Below, piece after piece: positions 38,409 to 47,772 of a stretch of 64,000 nucleotides of DNA (positions within the stretch are counted from its first letter, which is position 1; the number at the start of each line of letters is the position of its first letter). The stretch is taken from the NCBI RefSeq assembly GCF_014199305.1, contig NZ_JACIJK010000006.1, positions 1 to 64,000 of the forward strand, in the 5' to 3' direction. Both the position numbers and the translations under genes were made by a program. A model generated the notes under the pieces. The model had not been told where the DNA came from, made no database searches, and saw nothing but the letters and a program-made list of their open reading frames with translations. The DNA comes from Sphingomonas aerophila. GTDB taxonomy: Bacteria; Pseudomonadota; Alphaproteobacteria; Sphingomonadales; Sphingomonadaceae.

Positions 38409-39455
38409 CTACTGTCCCCAGTACCGGTCGAAACGCCGCCCCAGACCCGTCAGCAGCTCATATTGCGACACGCCGGACGCGTGCGCCTGAGCAGGCAGGT
38501 CGTAGTCGATCTCGACCCAGTCACCTTCGCCCAGCATCGGCGCGTCAGTCACGTCGAGTGCGACCAGATCCATCGACACGCGGCCAATAACCGGCAGGGT
38601 AGAAGCCCCGGCCCTTGCGCCCCCGACATTCGAAAAAGCGCGGCGGTAACCATCCGCATAGCCCAGGTTGATGACAGCAACTTCGGTGTCGGCGGGCGCG
38701 GTCCAGGTTGCGTTATAGCCGACCGTGTCGCCCGCCAGCACCCGCCGACGTTGCAGGATCTCGGCCTCCGGCCGCACGACCTGGCGCAGCCGGTCCCTCA
38801 GGCCGGGTACTGGCACGCCCCCATACACCGCCAGCCCCGGTCGGGTGAGATCGAACGCGTAACCCGACCCAAGCGCAATCCCGGCCGAGTTCGCCAGGCT
38901 CATCCGCGTCGCGCCCGTCTGACCAGCCAGTGCCGCAAAGCGCGCGCGCTGTTGCTCGTTCATGGCGCTGCTTGGCTCGTCCGCGCAGGCAAGGTGGCTG
39001 TGGAGGGTGCTGACGGACAGCCCGTCCAGCAGCCCCGCCGCAATGTCACCTGGCGCCACTCCCAGCCTGTTCATGCCGGTATCGACCATGACGTCACAGG
39101 GTCCGCCGCCCGCCTCGCGCCAGCGCGCGATCTGGTGGGCGGTGCTGAGCACCGGCCTTGCCGGTCCGGCGAGCGCCGCCGCCAGCTCAGCCTCGCGCAC
39201 TCCGTGCAGCACGGACACGCTGAGCCCCAGCGGCGCTATCTCCCGCGCCTCCGCCCAGGTCGCCACGAAGAAATCACGGCAGCCCGCGTCCGCCAGTCGG
39301 TGAGCCACCTCGACCGCGCCCAGGCCATAGCCGTTCGCCTTCACCGCCGCGCCACAGGCCGCGGCGCCACTCATCCTGGCGAGCGAGGTCCAGTTTGCGG
39401 CAAGCGCCTCCCCATCAAGGCGAAGGCGAAGAGGGCTGTCGGTATTGTCGGTCAC
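38409..39455 (-). CDS. alr: Alanine racemase
   Basis: 348 residues. The PLP lysine is Lys39 in GAAVKANGYGLGAVEVA. The barrel region shows DVMVDTGMNRLGV, LHSHLACADEP and SLANSAGIALG, and the C-terminal domain has the catalytic tyrosine in VGYNATW. DLTRPGLAVYGGVPVPGL and VIGRVSMDLVALDVT are further family blocks. It makes D-alanine for peptidoglycan. It starts 10 bases after the MHS transporter stop, suggesting a shared transcript. Confidence 0.95.
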   Translation of the reverse strand: MTDNTDSPLRLRLDGEALAANWTSLARMSGAAACGAAVKANGYGLGAVEVAHRLADAGCRDFFVATWAEAREIAPLGLSVSVLHGVREAELAAALAGPARPVLSTAHQIARWREAGGGPCDVMVDTGMNRLGVAPGDIAAGLLDGLSVSTLHSHLACADEPSSAMNEQQRARFAALAGQTGATRMSLANSAGIALGSGYAFDLTRPGLAVYGGVPVPGLRDRLRQVVRPEAEILQRRRVLAGDTVGYNATWTAPADTEVAVINLGYADGYRRAFSNVGGARAGASTLPVIGRVSMDLVALDVTDAPMLGEGDWVEIDYDLPAQAHASGVSQYELLTGLGRRFDRYWGQ

Positions 39456-39465
39456 GGCGCCGCGT

Positions 39466-41052
39466 CTAGGCTCCCCGTGCGGGCTCCCGCAAGCCGAACA
39501 GGGTCACGACCAGCGCCATCGCGACCACCGCCTCCGTATACCAAAGGCCAGCAAAGGGGTTTCCGGTGCGCGCCACGATGTACTGGCTGATGAAGGGGAG
39601 GAAGCCGCCGAAATAGCCGGTGCCGATATGATAAGGGATCGACAGCGACGAATAGCGGATCTCTGGCGGGAACATCTCCGACAGCAATGCCGCCACCGGA
39701 CCATATGTCGCGCCGGACAAGGCGGCGAGCGCCAGGATCGCGAACAGCATCTTCGCGATGTTGCCGGCCGACGGCTTCACCGGCGCCAACTGATAGCCCG
39801 CTCGGGTCAGCGCAGCGTCCAGCCCGGCGGGCGACAGGTCTTCCTGCGGATCCCCACCGATCAGGACCACGGTCGCTGGCGTCGTCGCCTTTGTATACGC
39901 GACGCCCTTCTTGCTGAAGTAGTCGAGTAGTTGCCCGCACTTGTCTGCCTGCTTTTGGGCAAACGGGCTGTACGCGCAATGCGGGCCGGCAACCAGCACC
40001 GGCGCTCGCTCCGCAGCGCGCGACAGTGCCGGATTTGCAGCATCGGCGATCACCCAGAAGATTGGGAACAGCAGCACCAACGTCAGCGCATAACCGATCA
40101 CGATCGGCTTCTTGCGCCCGACCCGGTCGGACAGGCGCCCGAACAGCACGAACCAGACCATACCCATCAGCGCACCCGATCCGGTGATCAGCTGCGCGGT
40201 CGTCTCCTCGACCCGCATGGTGCTCTGGATAAACGACAGCACCGTGAACATTGCCGTGTACCAGATCACCGTCAGCCCGGCGGCGATCCCGAACAGCGCC
40301 ACCAGCATGCGACCGATATTGCCGGGGTAGGTGAAGGAGCGGGTGAACGGATTGCGCGCCCTCTCTCCCTCCGCCCGCATTGCCAGAAAAACGGGGCTTT
40401 CGGAGAGTTTCAGCCGCATCCACAGCGATACTGCCAGCAGCACGAGCGAGAACAGGAACGGCAGGCGCCAGCCCCAATCACCCCAGGTCTCGGCCGAGAG
40501 CAGCCCCTTTGTGCCCAGCACCACAGCCAAGCTCAGGATGAAACCGCCAACCACGCCCGCCTGGATGAAACTCGTGTAAAATCCCGCCTTGTTCGGGGGC
40601 GAATGCTCCGCGACGTACACGGCCGCGCCACCATATTCCCCACCCAGCGCCAACCCCTGGCAGACCCGCAGCAGCAGCACGAGCGCGGGCGCGGCAAAGC
40701 CGATGGCGGCGGCCGACGGGATCAGGCCTACGCCCGCCGTGGCTATCCCCATCAGGGCGATGGTGACCAGGAACGTGTACTTACGCCCCAGCCGATCGCC
40801 CAGATACCCGAACAGCACCGCGCCCAATGGTCGAAAGCCGAACCCGACCGCAAAGCCGGCCCAGGCGAGCAACGTTTGCACCACCTCGTTTCCGGCGGGG
40901 AAAAAGGTGCGTCCGATTATCCCCGACGCGGCCAGCGTGCCGTAAATGAAGAAGTCGTACCACTCGAACACCGTGCCGAGTGCCGAGGCCGTGATGACGA
41001 GACGGATATCGGCGGCCGACGGTTGGGCGGCGTGGGTCGTGCTGGTGGCCAT
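39466..41052 (-). CDS. MHS-family MFS transporter (ProP/KgtP type)
   Basis: 528 residues, 12 predicted spans. It has the MHS signature SALGTVFEWYDFFIYGTLA at the N-terminus, FRPLGAVLFGYLGDRLGRKYT and RVCQGLALGGEYGGAAVYVAEHSP, and FGRLSDRVGRKKPIV after the central loop. Members import organic acids or osmolytes with protons. A soluble insert of about 90 residues lies between the later spans, with two cysteines (GPHCAYSPFAQKQADKC), making it longer than the usual 430-450. Substrate not predictable. Upstream of alr in the same direction. Confidence 0.9.
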   Translation of the reverse strand: MATSTTHAAQPSAADIRLVITASALGTVFEWYDFFIYGTLAASGIIGRTFFPAGNEVVQTLLAWAGFAVGFGFRPLGAVLFGYLGDRLGRKYTFLVTIALMGIATAGVGLIPSAAAIGFAAPALVLLLRVCQGLALGGEYGGAAVYVAEHSPPNKAGFYTSFIQAGVVGGFILSLAVVLGTKGLLSAETWGDWGWRLPFLFSLVLLAVSLWMRLKLSESPVFLAMRAEGERARNPFTRSFTYPGNIGRMLVALFGIAAGLTVIWYTAMFTVLSFIQSTMRVEETTAQLITGSGALMGMVWFVLFGRLSDRVGRKKPIVIGYALTLVLLFPIFWVIADAANPALSRAAERAPVLVAGPHCAYSPFAQKQADKCGQLLDYFSKKGVAYTKATTPATVVLIGGDPQEDLSPAGLDAALTRAGYQLAPVKPSAGNIAKMLFAILALAALSGATYGPVAALLSEMFPPEIRYSSLSIPYHIGTGYFGGFLPFISQYIVARTGNPFAGLWYTEAVVAMALVVTLFGLREPARGA

Positions 41053-41458
41053 GTTCCTCCCCTACCCGGCCACGGTAGCGCCCGCGCACCGCAGGGCAAG
41101 CGTTCGGGGCAACGTTGGCGCGCGCCGGAACGACAGAGGTGGAGGGAAACCAGCTCGACCAATCATGTCAGTCGTGGGGCGGACAGGCTTCGCGCGCGCC
41201 TCCGCCGTCGGGGCAAACTCGCAGACCGCACAATTTCGACGACGCTGTCCCTTGGTCACGGCGGCTGCGCAGAGCCGGTGCTTGTGCCGACAGGATGCGA
41301 ATGGTCCGCTGATCCCGCTGGCAAAACGCGCTTAGCCGTCGCTTCCGACTGAACGCCGCGCGTCAGACAGGGGTCGTTAAAAGCGCGTGATGAAGTGCCA
41401 CTACGGCGCGCTCACAGCGTCCGAGCCGACCTCCAACGCCGAATGGACACGGACGCCC
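41053..41458. other. 406-bp intergenic region upstream of the MHS transporter
   Basis: The frames here are Arg/Pro-rich shadows without a plausible start or family. It probably contains the promoter of the MHS-alr unit and the end of the L,D-transpeptidase transcript. I see no convincing terminator hairpin or RNA gene. Confidence 0.5.
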
Positions 41459-42136
41459 TCAAACCTTCGCGGCGTAGATCATCCGACCCGGCCCGAGGCG
41501 GTCGAACAACCGTGGCAGGTCAGCTTCGCCGACCGCAAAACAACCCTGGCTACGGCCCAGCATGCCGTGGGTCTGAAGCATGTCAGGGTTGGAGTACCAG
41601 GCCGCGTGAACCACGATCGCGCGGGCAAGCGCATTGTTGTTGGTCTGGTCCAGCCCGATCAGGCGCTGCGAGCGGCCATGCTTCCCGACATAATAGTCGT
41701 CGGTCATGAAAGCGCCCTCGCACGATGCGTTCGAGTTGGGCTGATTGGAAAAGCGCTGCAGCCAGCCGCTATGCGCCGGATCCGAGCCGCTGCCATGCGC
41801 AACCAGCATCGACGTGCTGCGGCCACCCTCGATGTCGATCAGGTGAAAACGCGGCTGTGCGGAGGGAGCGGCGAAATCCGCAATGGCGATACGGTCGCGG
41901 CGGGAAAGGCGCCCAGCATGCGTGTCGAGCGCTGCCATCGCACGCCGCAGCAGTTCCGGCCGCACCACGCGCGGGCTGGTGATAGGACGAGCCGGCACTG
42001 GCGGCAGCGCAGGCATCCGCATCCCTTCGAGCTGCAAACTGGCCGCCGATGCCGCACCCGGTACTGCCAACGCTCCCGCCAGAACCACTCCGTTCCTGAT
42101 CACAGTACGGCGATTACGGGCGGTTTCGAGCGTCAT
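41459..42136 (-). CDS. Murein L,D-transpeptidase catalytic-domain family protein (YkuD_2-like)
   Basis: 225 residues from ATG 42136 (GAGGAAA nine bases upstream); 15 extra codons upstream are possible. The N-terminus ETARNRRTVIRNGVVLAGALAVPGAASA is a signal peptide with an RR pair. The catalytic part has IADFAAPSAQPRFHLIDI, LVAHGSGSDP, RAIVVHAAWYSN and MLGRSQGCFAV, that is, His and SxGC as in YkuD_2. It probably acts on periplasmic peptidoglycan. It is divergent from a classical YkuD gene 209 bases away. Confidence 0.85.
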   Translation of the reverse strand: MTLETARNRRTVIRNGVVLAGALAVPGAASAASLQLEGMRMPALPPVPARPITSPRVVRPELLRRAMAALDTHAGRLSRRDRIAIADFAAPSAQPRFHLIDIEGGRSTSMLVAHGSGSDPAHSGWLQRFSNQPNSNASCEGAFMTDDYYVGKHGRSQRLIGLDQTNNNALARAIVVHAAWYSNPDMLQTHGMLGRSQGCFAVGEADLPRLFDRLGPGRMIYAAKV

Positions 42137-42232
42137 GTGCACTAATTTCCTCACTGGACCAGTCGGCCTTGATGAGGACAATATAGCGGTTTCCGCACTA
42201 AATTTCCCTAGCGTTCACCGCAGGTTGCGCAC

Positions 42233-42278
42233 GAGTTGCTCCTTTTCGCCGCAGCATCGCAACGGTTGGTCGCAACTC
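42233..42278. other. Inverted repeat in the L,D-transpeptidase divergent region
   Basis: GAGTTGC (42233-42239) and GCAACTC (42272-42278) are perfect 7-bp inverted repeats 32 bases apart, within the 209-bp spacer between the two divergent transpeptidase genes. It could be an operator pair or a leader stem; no regulator is adjacent. Confidence 0.35.
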
Positions 42279-42345
42279 GCGTCGGCACCTTTTCAGGATG
42301 ATGACGTTATACCCACCGAGTCCTGCGTAATCAGGGAGCCAAGCA

Positions 42346-42942
42346 ATGAGGGGATTCGTCATCACCGGCGCGCTGCTGCTCGGTGTCTGGACTACTGGGC
42401 CTGCTCAGGCTGCCAGCGAGGGTGCGCTGTCCGCCGAAGCGGCGGCAACGCTGACCCCCAATGCCTATGTCTGGCGCGACGACGCCAACACGGGAAACGT
42501 CAGGATCGTCGTGAGCATCGCCGATCAGCGGGCCTATGTCTATCGGGATTCTACGCTGATCGCAGTTTCTTCGGTTTCGACCGGCAAGGAGGGCAAGGAC
42601 ACGCCCGTCGGCGTCTACCCCATTCTGCAGAAGAACAAGGACCACAAATCCAACCTCTATAACGCGGCACCCATGCCCTACATGCAGAGGCTGACCTGGG
42701 ATGGCATCGCCATTCACGCGGGCAAGAACCCGGGATTTCCCGCGTCGCACGGCTGCATTCGCGTGCCGACTGCCTTTGCCCAAAGGTTGTTCGACATTAC
42801 CGCGGTCGGAACCACGGTAGAGGTCACGGACCTGCCGGTGGCCGACACGGCGCCGGATGACAGCCTGGTGCCACCCGACGTGATGGCACAGGCGGAGGCG
42901 GCAAAGGCCAGCAACACGCAGATGGCGTCACTGAACCGCTGA
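42346..42942 (+). CDS. L,D-transpeptidase (YkuD domain)
   Basis: 198 residues with a signal peptide (VITGALLLGVWTTGPAQA). The YkuD domain covers about residues 52-150: VRIVVSIADQRAYVYRDSTLI, VSTGKEGKDTPVGVYPIL, and the active-site motif with His124 and SHGCIRV (His135, Cys137). It crosslinks peptidoglycan 3-3 or attaches proteins. An RBS GGAG lies 8 bases before the ATG. The C-terminus is Ala/Ser-rich and polar. It ends at a hairpin shared with convergent mmsB. Confidence 0.93.
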   Translation: MRGFVITGALLLGVWTTGPAQAASEGALSAEAAATLTPNAYVWRDDANTGNVRIVVSIADQRAYVYRDSTLIAVSSVSTGKEGKDTPVGVYPILQKNKDHKSNLYNAAPMPYMQRLTWDGIAIHAGKNPGFPASHGCIRVPTAFAQRLFDITAVGTTVEVTDLPVADTAPDDSLVPPDVMAQAEAAKASNTQMASLNR

Positions 42943-42987
42943 TCCGGCCTTTCCAGCCTGGCTCCGCCGCACGCGGCCGGATCTTTC
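42942..42987. terminator. Terminator-like hairpin between ldt and mmsB
   Basis: ATCCGGCC (42942-42949) pairs with GGCCGGAT (42975-42982), followed on the plus strand by CTTTC. The loop is long (25 bases). It separates two convergent genes. Confidence 0.5.
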
Positions 42988-43873
42988 AGGCGGCGGGAGC
43001 GCGCAGTAACTGGCCGACGACAGAAAAGTCGCGGCTGCCCTGCCCCTCGGCAGCCAACTGCTCGTAAAGCTCCGCTGCTCTGGCGCCCATAGGCGTCGCA
43101 GCACCCGCTTCGCTCGCCGCGGCAAGCGCAAGGCGCAAATCCTTCAGCATCAGCGCCGCCGCGAACCCGCCCTGATAGTCATGGTCCGCAGGCGTGTCCG
43201 GCCCCACGCCGGGAACGGGGCAATAGGTCGTCATCGACCAGCTCTGCCCCGAGGATACAGAACTGATGTCATAGAAGCGCTGCAGGTTCAGCCCCAGCTT
43301 GTCCGCCAGCACGAACGCCTCGCAGGTCGCGACCATGGTCGCGCCGAGCAGCATGTTGTTGCAGATCTTGGCCGCCTGCCCCGCCCCGCTGCTACCTGCA
43401 TGGATCACCGCCTTTCCCATCGCTTGCAGGAAGGGCTCCGCGCGCTCGAACGACTGTTCGGTGCCGCCGACCATGAAGGTCAAGGTTCCGCCCGCCGCCG
43501 CAGAGATGCCACCGGAGACCGGGGCATCAACGGCGAGCAGACCTTTCAGCGTCGCTGCCTCCGTCACGCGCCGGGCCGTCGCAACGTCGATGGTGGAGCA
43601 GTCGATCAGGATCGCCCCCGGCGCGGCGTTCGGGATCGCGGCCTCGGTGTATACCGCCTCCACATGCGTTCCCGCAGGCAGCATGGTGATCACCGCCTCC
43701 GCGCCATCCACCGCCGCCGCCGCTCCATCGACGGGCAGACAGCCTGCCGCCTTCGCTCGGTCGAGCGCGTCAGCCGACAAGTCGAACGCCCTTACATCAT
43801 GCCCCGCCTTGGCGAGGTTTGCGGCCATGCCGCCGCCCATGTTGCCCAACCCGATAAACGCGACGCGTGCCAT
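42986..43873 (-). CDS. mmsB: 3-hydroxyisobutyrate dehydrogenase
   Basis: 295 residues. NAD-binding N-terminus ARVAFIGLGNMGGGMAANLAKAGHDVRAFDLS; the substrate motif LLAVDAPVSGGISAAAGGTLTFMVGG; the catalytic lysine in GSSGAGQAAKICNNMLLG; and the C-terminal domain QGGFAAALMLKDLRLALAAASEAG. It oxidises 3-hydroxyisobutyrate to methylmalonate semialdehyde in valine catabolism. Last gene of the minus-strand val cluster; a small membrane gene ends 1 base upstream. Confidence 0.95.
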   Translation of the reverse strand: MARVAFIGLGNMGGGMAANLAKAGHDVRAFDLSADALDRAKAAGCLPVDGAAAAVDGAEAVITMLPAGTHVEAVYTEAAIPNAAPGAILIDCSTIDVATARRVTEAATLKGLLAVDAPVSGGISAAAGGTLTFMVGGTEQSFERAEPFLQAMGKAVIHAGSSGAGQAAKICNNMLLGATMVATCEAFVLADKLGLNLQRFYDISSVSSGQSWSMTTYCPVPGVGPDTPADHDYQGGFAAALMLKDLRLALAAASEAGAATPMGARAAELYEQLAAEGQGSRDFSVVGQLLRAPAA

Positions 43874-43874
43874 C

Positions 43875-44156
43875 TCATCTTATCCTTGCCAGGAACTTCG
43901 CCATGCCTGCTCCAAATAGCACGGCAACACAGACGACCGGGACCAACAACCCGGCGGTCCACACGGAAATTGTCGCGGTCGCGACCAGGTCCGGGCCACG
44001 TGTCCAAAGCAGATGGCCCAGAATGGCCAGAAACCCGGTGAGCACGACCGTCAGCATTTCGGCGACCGGCCGTCGCCGGACAGCAAAGCCGACCGTCAAT
44101 GCGGCCAGGCCAACAACAACGGCCAGAGCGCGAACAAACTCGCCATAGCCGTCCAC
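43875..44156 (-). CDS. Small membrane protein inside the valine-catabolism operon
   Basis: 93 residues from GTG 44156. About three hydrophobic spans: FVRALAVVVGLAALTVGFAV, MLTVVLTGFLAILGHLLW and TAGLLVPVVCVAVLFGAGM. It starts three bases after the enoyl-CoA hydratase stop and ends one base before the mmsB start, so it is fully embedded in the operon. I do not recognise a family. It may be a membrane accessory or merely co-transcribed. Confidence 0.7.
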   Translation of the reverse strand: MDGYGEFVRALAVVVGLAALTVGFAVRRRPVAEMLTVVLTGFLAILGHLLWTRGPDLVATATISVWTAGLLVPVVCVAVLFGAGMAKFLARIR

Positions 44157-44159
44157 CGG

Positions 44160-44933
44160 CTACCGCCCCGTCCAGTTCCCCGGCCGCTTCTCGACGAACG
44201 CCGCCATACCTTCCTTTTGGTCCGCCGTGCCGAACAATGCGTGGAACAGGCGCCGCTCGAACTGCACCCCCTGGGACAGCCCGCCTTCATACGCGGCGTT
44301 GACCATTTCCTTGTTAGCCTGCGCCGCCAAGGGCGCCATGCCGGCAATCGTCGCTGCGGTCTCCATTGCTTCCTCGACCAACTCGCCCGCGGGCACGATG
44401 CGGCTGACCAATCCGGCTCGCTCCGCCTCGGCCGCGTCCATCATGCGGCCGGTCAGCACCATCTCCATCGCCTTGGCCTTTCCAACCGCGCGCGCCAGCC
44501 GCTGGGAGCCCCCCATGCCGGGCGACACGCCAAGCTTGATCTCGGGCTGCCCGAACTTCGCCGTGTCGGCCGCCAGGATGAAATCGCACATCATCGCGAG
44601 CTCGCAGCCACCGCCCAAGGCATAGCCGGCGACGGCGGCGATCATCGGCTTGCGCGTCCGCGTGAAGCGATCCCAGCCGGCGAAAAAGTCCTGCCCGTAC
44701 ATGTCGGCAAACCCTTGTGCCGACATTTCCTTGATGTCCGCCCCCGCCGCGAATGCCTTCGCCGATCCGGTGATCACGGCGCATCCCAGCCCCGGATCTT
44801 GATCGAAGGCGGCCGTCACGTCGAGCAACTCGGACAGGAGTTGGCTGTTCAGCGCATTCAGCGCCTCGGGCCGGTTCAGCGTCACCAACAGCACGCGCTC
44901 GCGCTGCTCGACCAGCAGGGTATCGTAGCTCAT
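44160..44933 (-). CDS. Enoyl-CoA hydratase
   Basis: 257 residues of the crotonase fold. It starts [27 protein letters not shown]. Oxyanion-hole blocks are [11 protein letters not shown] and [37 protein letters not shown], with the two catalytic glutamates (CELAM and GQPEIKLG) in place. In this cluster it probably hydrates methacrylyl-CoA. The start overlaps the upstream hydrolase stop as ATGA. Confidence 0.93.
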   Translation of the reverse strand: MSYDTLLVEQRERVLLVTLNRPEALNALNSQLLSELLDVTAAFDQDPGLGCAVITGSAKAFAAGADIKEMSAQGFADMYGQDFFAGWDRFTRTRKPMIAAVAGYALGGGCELAMMCDFILAADTAKFGQPEIKLGVSPGMGGSQRLARAVGKAKAMEMVLTGRMMDAAEAERAGLVSRIVPAGELVEEAMETAATIAGMAPLAAQANKEMVNAAYEGGLSQGVQFERRLFHALFGTADQKEGMAAFVEKRPGNWTGR

Positions 44934-45997
44934 TCGGGGCTCCAGGCATCTGACGCCGGCAGGGGGGCAAAGATCTGGTCGATCAGGTGGTCGCTCACCG
45001 CATCCGGGGTAGCCGCGCTCCAGCGCGGGGCATTGTCCTTGTCGACGATCACCGCACGCACGCCCTCGGCGAAGTCCTGGCGCTGCACGACGCGAGTCGC
45101 CACGGCATACTCCATCGCCATCTCGTCTTCGAACGTGCCGACGCTCACGCTTTCCAGCAGCAGTTTCAGACTGATCTTCATCGCCTGGGGGGATCGGGTA
45201 CGCAGCGCTTCCAGAGTTTGCCGAGCGAAGTCGCTTTCGTCGGCCTCCAGCGCAGCGAAGACGTCCTCCAGACGGTCGGACGCGAACAGGCGATCGATCG
45301 CCTCGCGTTGTGACAGGATCGCTGCGTCCGGTGCCGACGCCGAGAAATGATCGAGCGTCGCCGCGATATGCTGAGGGTCAGGGGCGATCGCCTGCTTGGC
45401 CTCGTCCAGATGTTCGATCGGCAGGAAGTGCGTGGCAAGTCCCAGCGCCAGGCACTCCGCCCCGTCCAGCCGGTGCCCCGTGAGCGCCAGATACTGCCCC
45501 ACCCGTCCCGGCAACCGCGACAGGTACCAGCCGCCGCCAACATCCGGGAAAAGACCGATCGCCGTTTCGGGCATGGCCAGCTTGGTGTTTTGTGTCGCGA
45601 CACGAAAACGGCACGGCTGGCTGATCCCGACGCCGCCGCCCATCGTGACGCCGTCCATGAAGGCGACGGTCGGCTTGGCATAGGTGAACAGGCGGTGGTT
45701 CAACCGGTATTCGGTGAAGAAGAACGCGCGCGCCGCGACCCCGTCCGTCGCACCGGAGTCCGCCAGCATACGAATATCGCCCCCGGCACAGAAGCCGCGC
45801 GACAGCTTGGGATCGCCATCGGGTGCTGGCAGGTGGTCGATCACCACCGCTTCCACGTCGTCATCCTTCCGCCACGTATCCAGGGCCTGCAACATGCCCT
45901 CACACATGGCAGTGTTGAGTGCGTGCAGTTGACGCGGGCGGTTCAGGCGTACCCGGCCGACGCGGCCCTGCACCTCCGCGACGAGTTCGCCCTGCAT
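44930..45997 (-). CDS. 3-hydroxyisobutyryl-CoA hydrolase
   Basis: 355 residues from ATG 45997 (GAAAGG four bases upstream; GTG 46033 is the alternative). Crotonase fold with the HIBCH features: [92 protein letters not shown]. It hydrolyses 3-hydroxyisobutyryl-CoA to free acid and CoA. Four-base overlap with the downstream hydratase. Confidence 0.93.
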   Translation of the reverse strand: MQGELVAEVQGRVGRVRLNRPRQLHALNTAMCEGMLQALDTWRKDDDVEAVVIDHLPAPDGDPKLSRGFCAGGDIRMLADSGATDGVAARAFFFTEYRLNHRLFTYAKPTVAFMDGVTMGGGVGISQPCRFRVATQNTKLAMPETAIGLFPDVGGGWYLSRLPGRVGQYLALTGHRLDGAECLALGLATHFLPIEHLDEAKQAIAPDPQHIAATLDHFSASAPDAAILSQREAIDRLFASDRLEDVFAALEADESDFARQTLEALRTRSPQAMKISLKLLLESVSVGTFEDEMAMEYAVATRVVQRQDFAEGVRAVIVDKDNAPRWSAATPDAVSDHLIDQIFAPLPASDAWSPE

Positions 45998-46082
45998 CAG
46001 ATCAAGCCTTTCGAACGCGATCGCGCGAGGCACCGGGCCCGGCGCGTCCGGCTCTGCGCCGCTAACCGCGTAAGACTTCCGT

Positions 46083-47237
46083 TCATCCGCGCACCAGATC
46101 GCGGCCGACGATCATCCGCATGACCTGGTTGGTCCCTTCCAGGATCGAATGAACGCGAAGGTCGCGCCAGAAACGCTCGATCGGATAGTCCATCAGATAG
46201 CCATAGCCGCCGTGCAGCTGCAGGGCGCGGTCGACCACCGCCGATCCGGTGTCGGTCGCCAGCCGCTTGGCCATGGCAGCGAAACGCGTCTTGTCGGGTG
46301 CGTTCGCGGTCACCTTCGTCGCGGCGGCGTAGAGCAGCATCCGCGCGGCTTCCAGCTCCGTTGCCATGTCGGCCAGGGTAAACTGGGTGTTCTGGAAGTC
46401 CGCGATCGGCTTCCCGAACTGCTGACGGTCCTTGGTGTAGCGAATCGCCTCGTCCAGGCAGCGCTGTGCGCCGCCCAGCGAGCACGCGCCGATGTTGAGC
46501 CGCCCGCCGTCGAGCCCGGTCATCGCAATCCGGAAGCCCTGGCCAAGCTCGCCGACCAGATTCTCACCCGGCACGCGCACGTCCTGGAACGTCACTTGGC
46601 GGGTAGGTTGTGAATGCCAGCCGAGCTTGCGCTCATTGGCGCCGAAGCTGACGCCCGGCATGTCCTTCTCGATCACCAGGCAGGAGATACCCTTCGGCCC
46701 TTCCTCGCCCGTGCGGACCATCACGACATAGACCTCGTTCTCGCCCGCGCCGGAAATGAACTGCTTGGACCCGTTGACGATCCAGTCGTCGCCATCCTTC
46801 ACAGCCCGCGTCTTCAGCGCGGAGGCGTCGGACCCTGACGACGGTTCGGTCAGGCAATAGCTCGCGAGCCGGTCCATCGTGACCAGACTGGGCAGGTACT
46901 TGTCCTTGACCGTCTGTGACCCAAACGCATCCATCATCCACGATGCCATGTTGTGGATGGAGATAAAGGCGCTGGTGGAGGGGCAGCCATAGGCCATCGC
47001 TTCCATGATCAGCGCGGCCTCCAGGCGGCCAAGGTTGATGCCGCCCGACTCTTCACTGACGTAAATCGCCGCAAAGCCGAGCTCCGCCGCTTCCTTGATC
47101 ACGTTGCGCGGGAAAATGTGCTTCTCGTCCCATTCGGCCGCGTTGGGGGTGATGCGGTCCGCGGTGAAGCGGCGAGCAAGTTCCTGGATCTCGCGCTGGT
47201 CGTCGGTCAGATCGAACTGGTTGGTCGGGTCGGTCAT
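46083..47237 (-). CDS. Isobutyryl-CoA (acyl-CoA) dehydrogenase
   Basis: 384 residues from ATG 47237, overlapping the lipoprotein stop as ATGA. It has the acyl-CoA dehydrogenase fold: AAIYVSEESGGINLGRLEAALIMEAMAYGCPST, the FAD/substrate block ASYCLTEPSSGSDASALKTRA, GSKQFISGAG, and the C-terminal catalytic Glu region SILEGTNQVMRMIVGRDLV. It oxidises isobutyryl-CoA to methacrylyl-CoA, passing electrons to ETF. Context in the val cluster supports this substrate. Confidence 0.92.
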   Translation of the reverse strand: MTDPTNQFDLTDDQREIQELARRFTADRITPNAAEWDEKHIFPRNVIKEAAELGFAAIYVSEESGGINLGRLEAALIMEAMAYGCPSTSAFISIHNMASWMMDAFGSQTVKDKYLPSLVTMDRLASYCLTEPSSGSDASALKTRAVKDGDDWIVNGSKQFISGAGENEVYVVMVRTGEEGPKGISCLVIEKDMPGVSFGANERKLGWHSQPTRQVTFQDVRVPGENLVGELGQGFRIAMTGLDGGRLNIGACSLGGAQRCLDEAIRYTKDRQQFGKPIADFQNTQFTLADMATELEAARMLLYAAATKVTANAPDKTRFAAMAKRLATDTGSAVVDRALQLHGGYGYLMDYPIERFWRDLRVHSILEGTNQVMRMIVGRDLVRG

Positions 47238-47722
47238 GCAGGGCACCGCTGATAGCGTTCGGAGGATGTCGGGGACTTGGTGTCGCGCACCAGCGTGCGG
47301 CCTTCGTCGATCAGGGTCAGCGTTTCGTCCGATGACCAGACCTGCCCTTCCCCGTTCATGGACAATCTAAGGTCGATCTGCGTCGGCCCGACCTGCTGCA
47401 GGCTCGCGATCGTACCCCGCGATTCGTAGAAGCTGACCTTGGCCGGCTCGACAGTCATCAGCCCCTTGTTGTCGCCGCGTGACGGATCGCAGTCGCCCTC
47501 AACCAGCGCCCATCTGCCCGTGAAGCTGGCCGGCAGCGCCTTGGCAGCGTGCGGACTTGGCGAGGTGATCGGGACGACGGTGTTCTGCTGATCCTGGTAA
47601 AGCGCCTCGTTCATCGGCTCCTGCGCGGTCGTGGTCGCCTGTGACTCGTTGTCACCGCCCGCCCCGCCGCTACAACTGGCTAGCAGAGCAGCACCGGCAA
47701 TCAGCGCGTGCGCCCTTTTCAT
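47234..47722 (-). CDS. Lipoprotein of unknown function coupled to the acyl-CoA dehydrogenase
   Basis: 162 residues from ATG 47722 (AGGAG ten bases upstream). The lipoprotein signal is MKRAHALIAGAALLASCSGG (lipobox ASC). An Asn/Gln/Thr-rich linker precedes a compact beta-rich domain: FTGRWALVEGDCDPSRGDNKGLMTVEPAKVSFYESRG, then IDLRLSMNGEGQVWSSDETLTL, ending YQRCPA. Two cysteines in the domain could form a disulphide. Family unknown to me. It overlaps the dehydrogenase start by four bases and lies 50 bases after the helicase gene. Confidence 0.8.
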   Translation of the reverse strand: MKRAHALIAGAALLASCSGGAGGDNESQATTTAQEPMNEALYQDQQNTVVPITSPSPHAAKALPASFTGRWALVEGDCDPSRGDNKGLMTVEPAKVSFYESRGTIASLQQVGPTQIDLRLSMNGEGQVWSSDETLTLIDEGRTLVRDTKSPTSSERYQRCPA

Positions 47723-47772
47723 GGCTTTCAAACTCCTCTCGCCATCGCTGCTGGGCGCGCTGGCGCCGAAAA

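Noticed and set aside
39931..41352. 473-residue plus-strand frame opposite the MHS transporter
   Set aside because: Arg/Gln/His-rich, no domain, and the opposite strand has a complete 12-span transporter.
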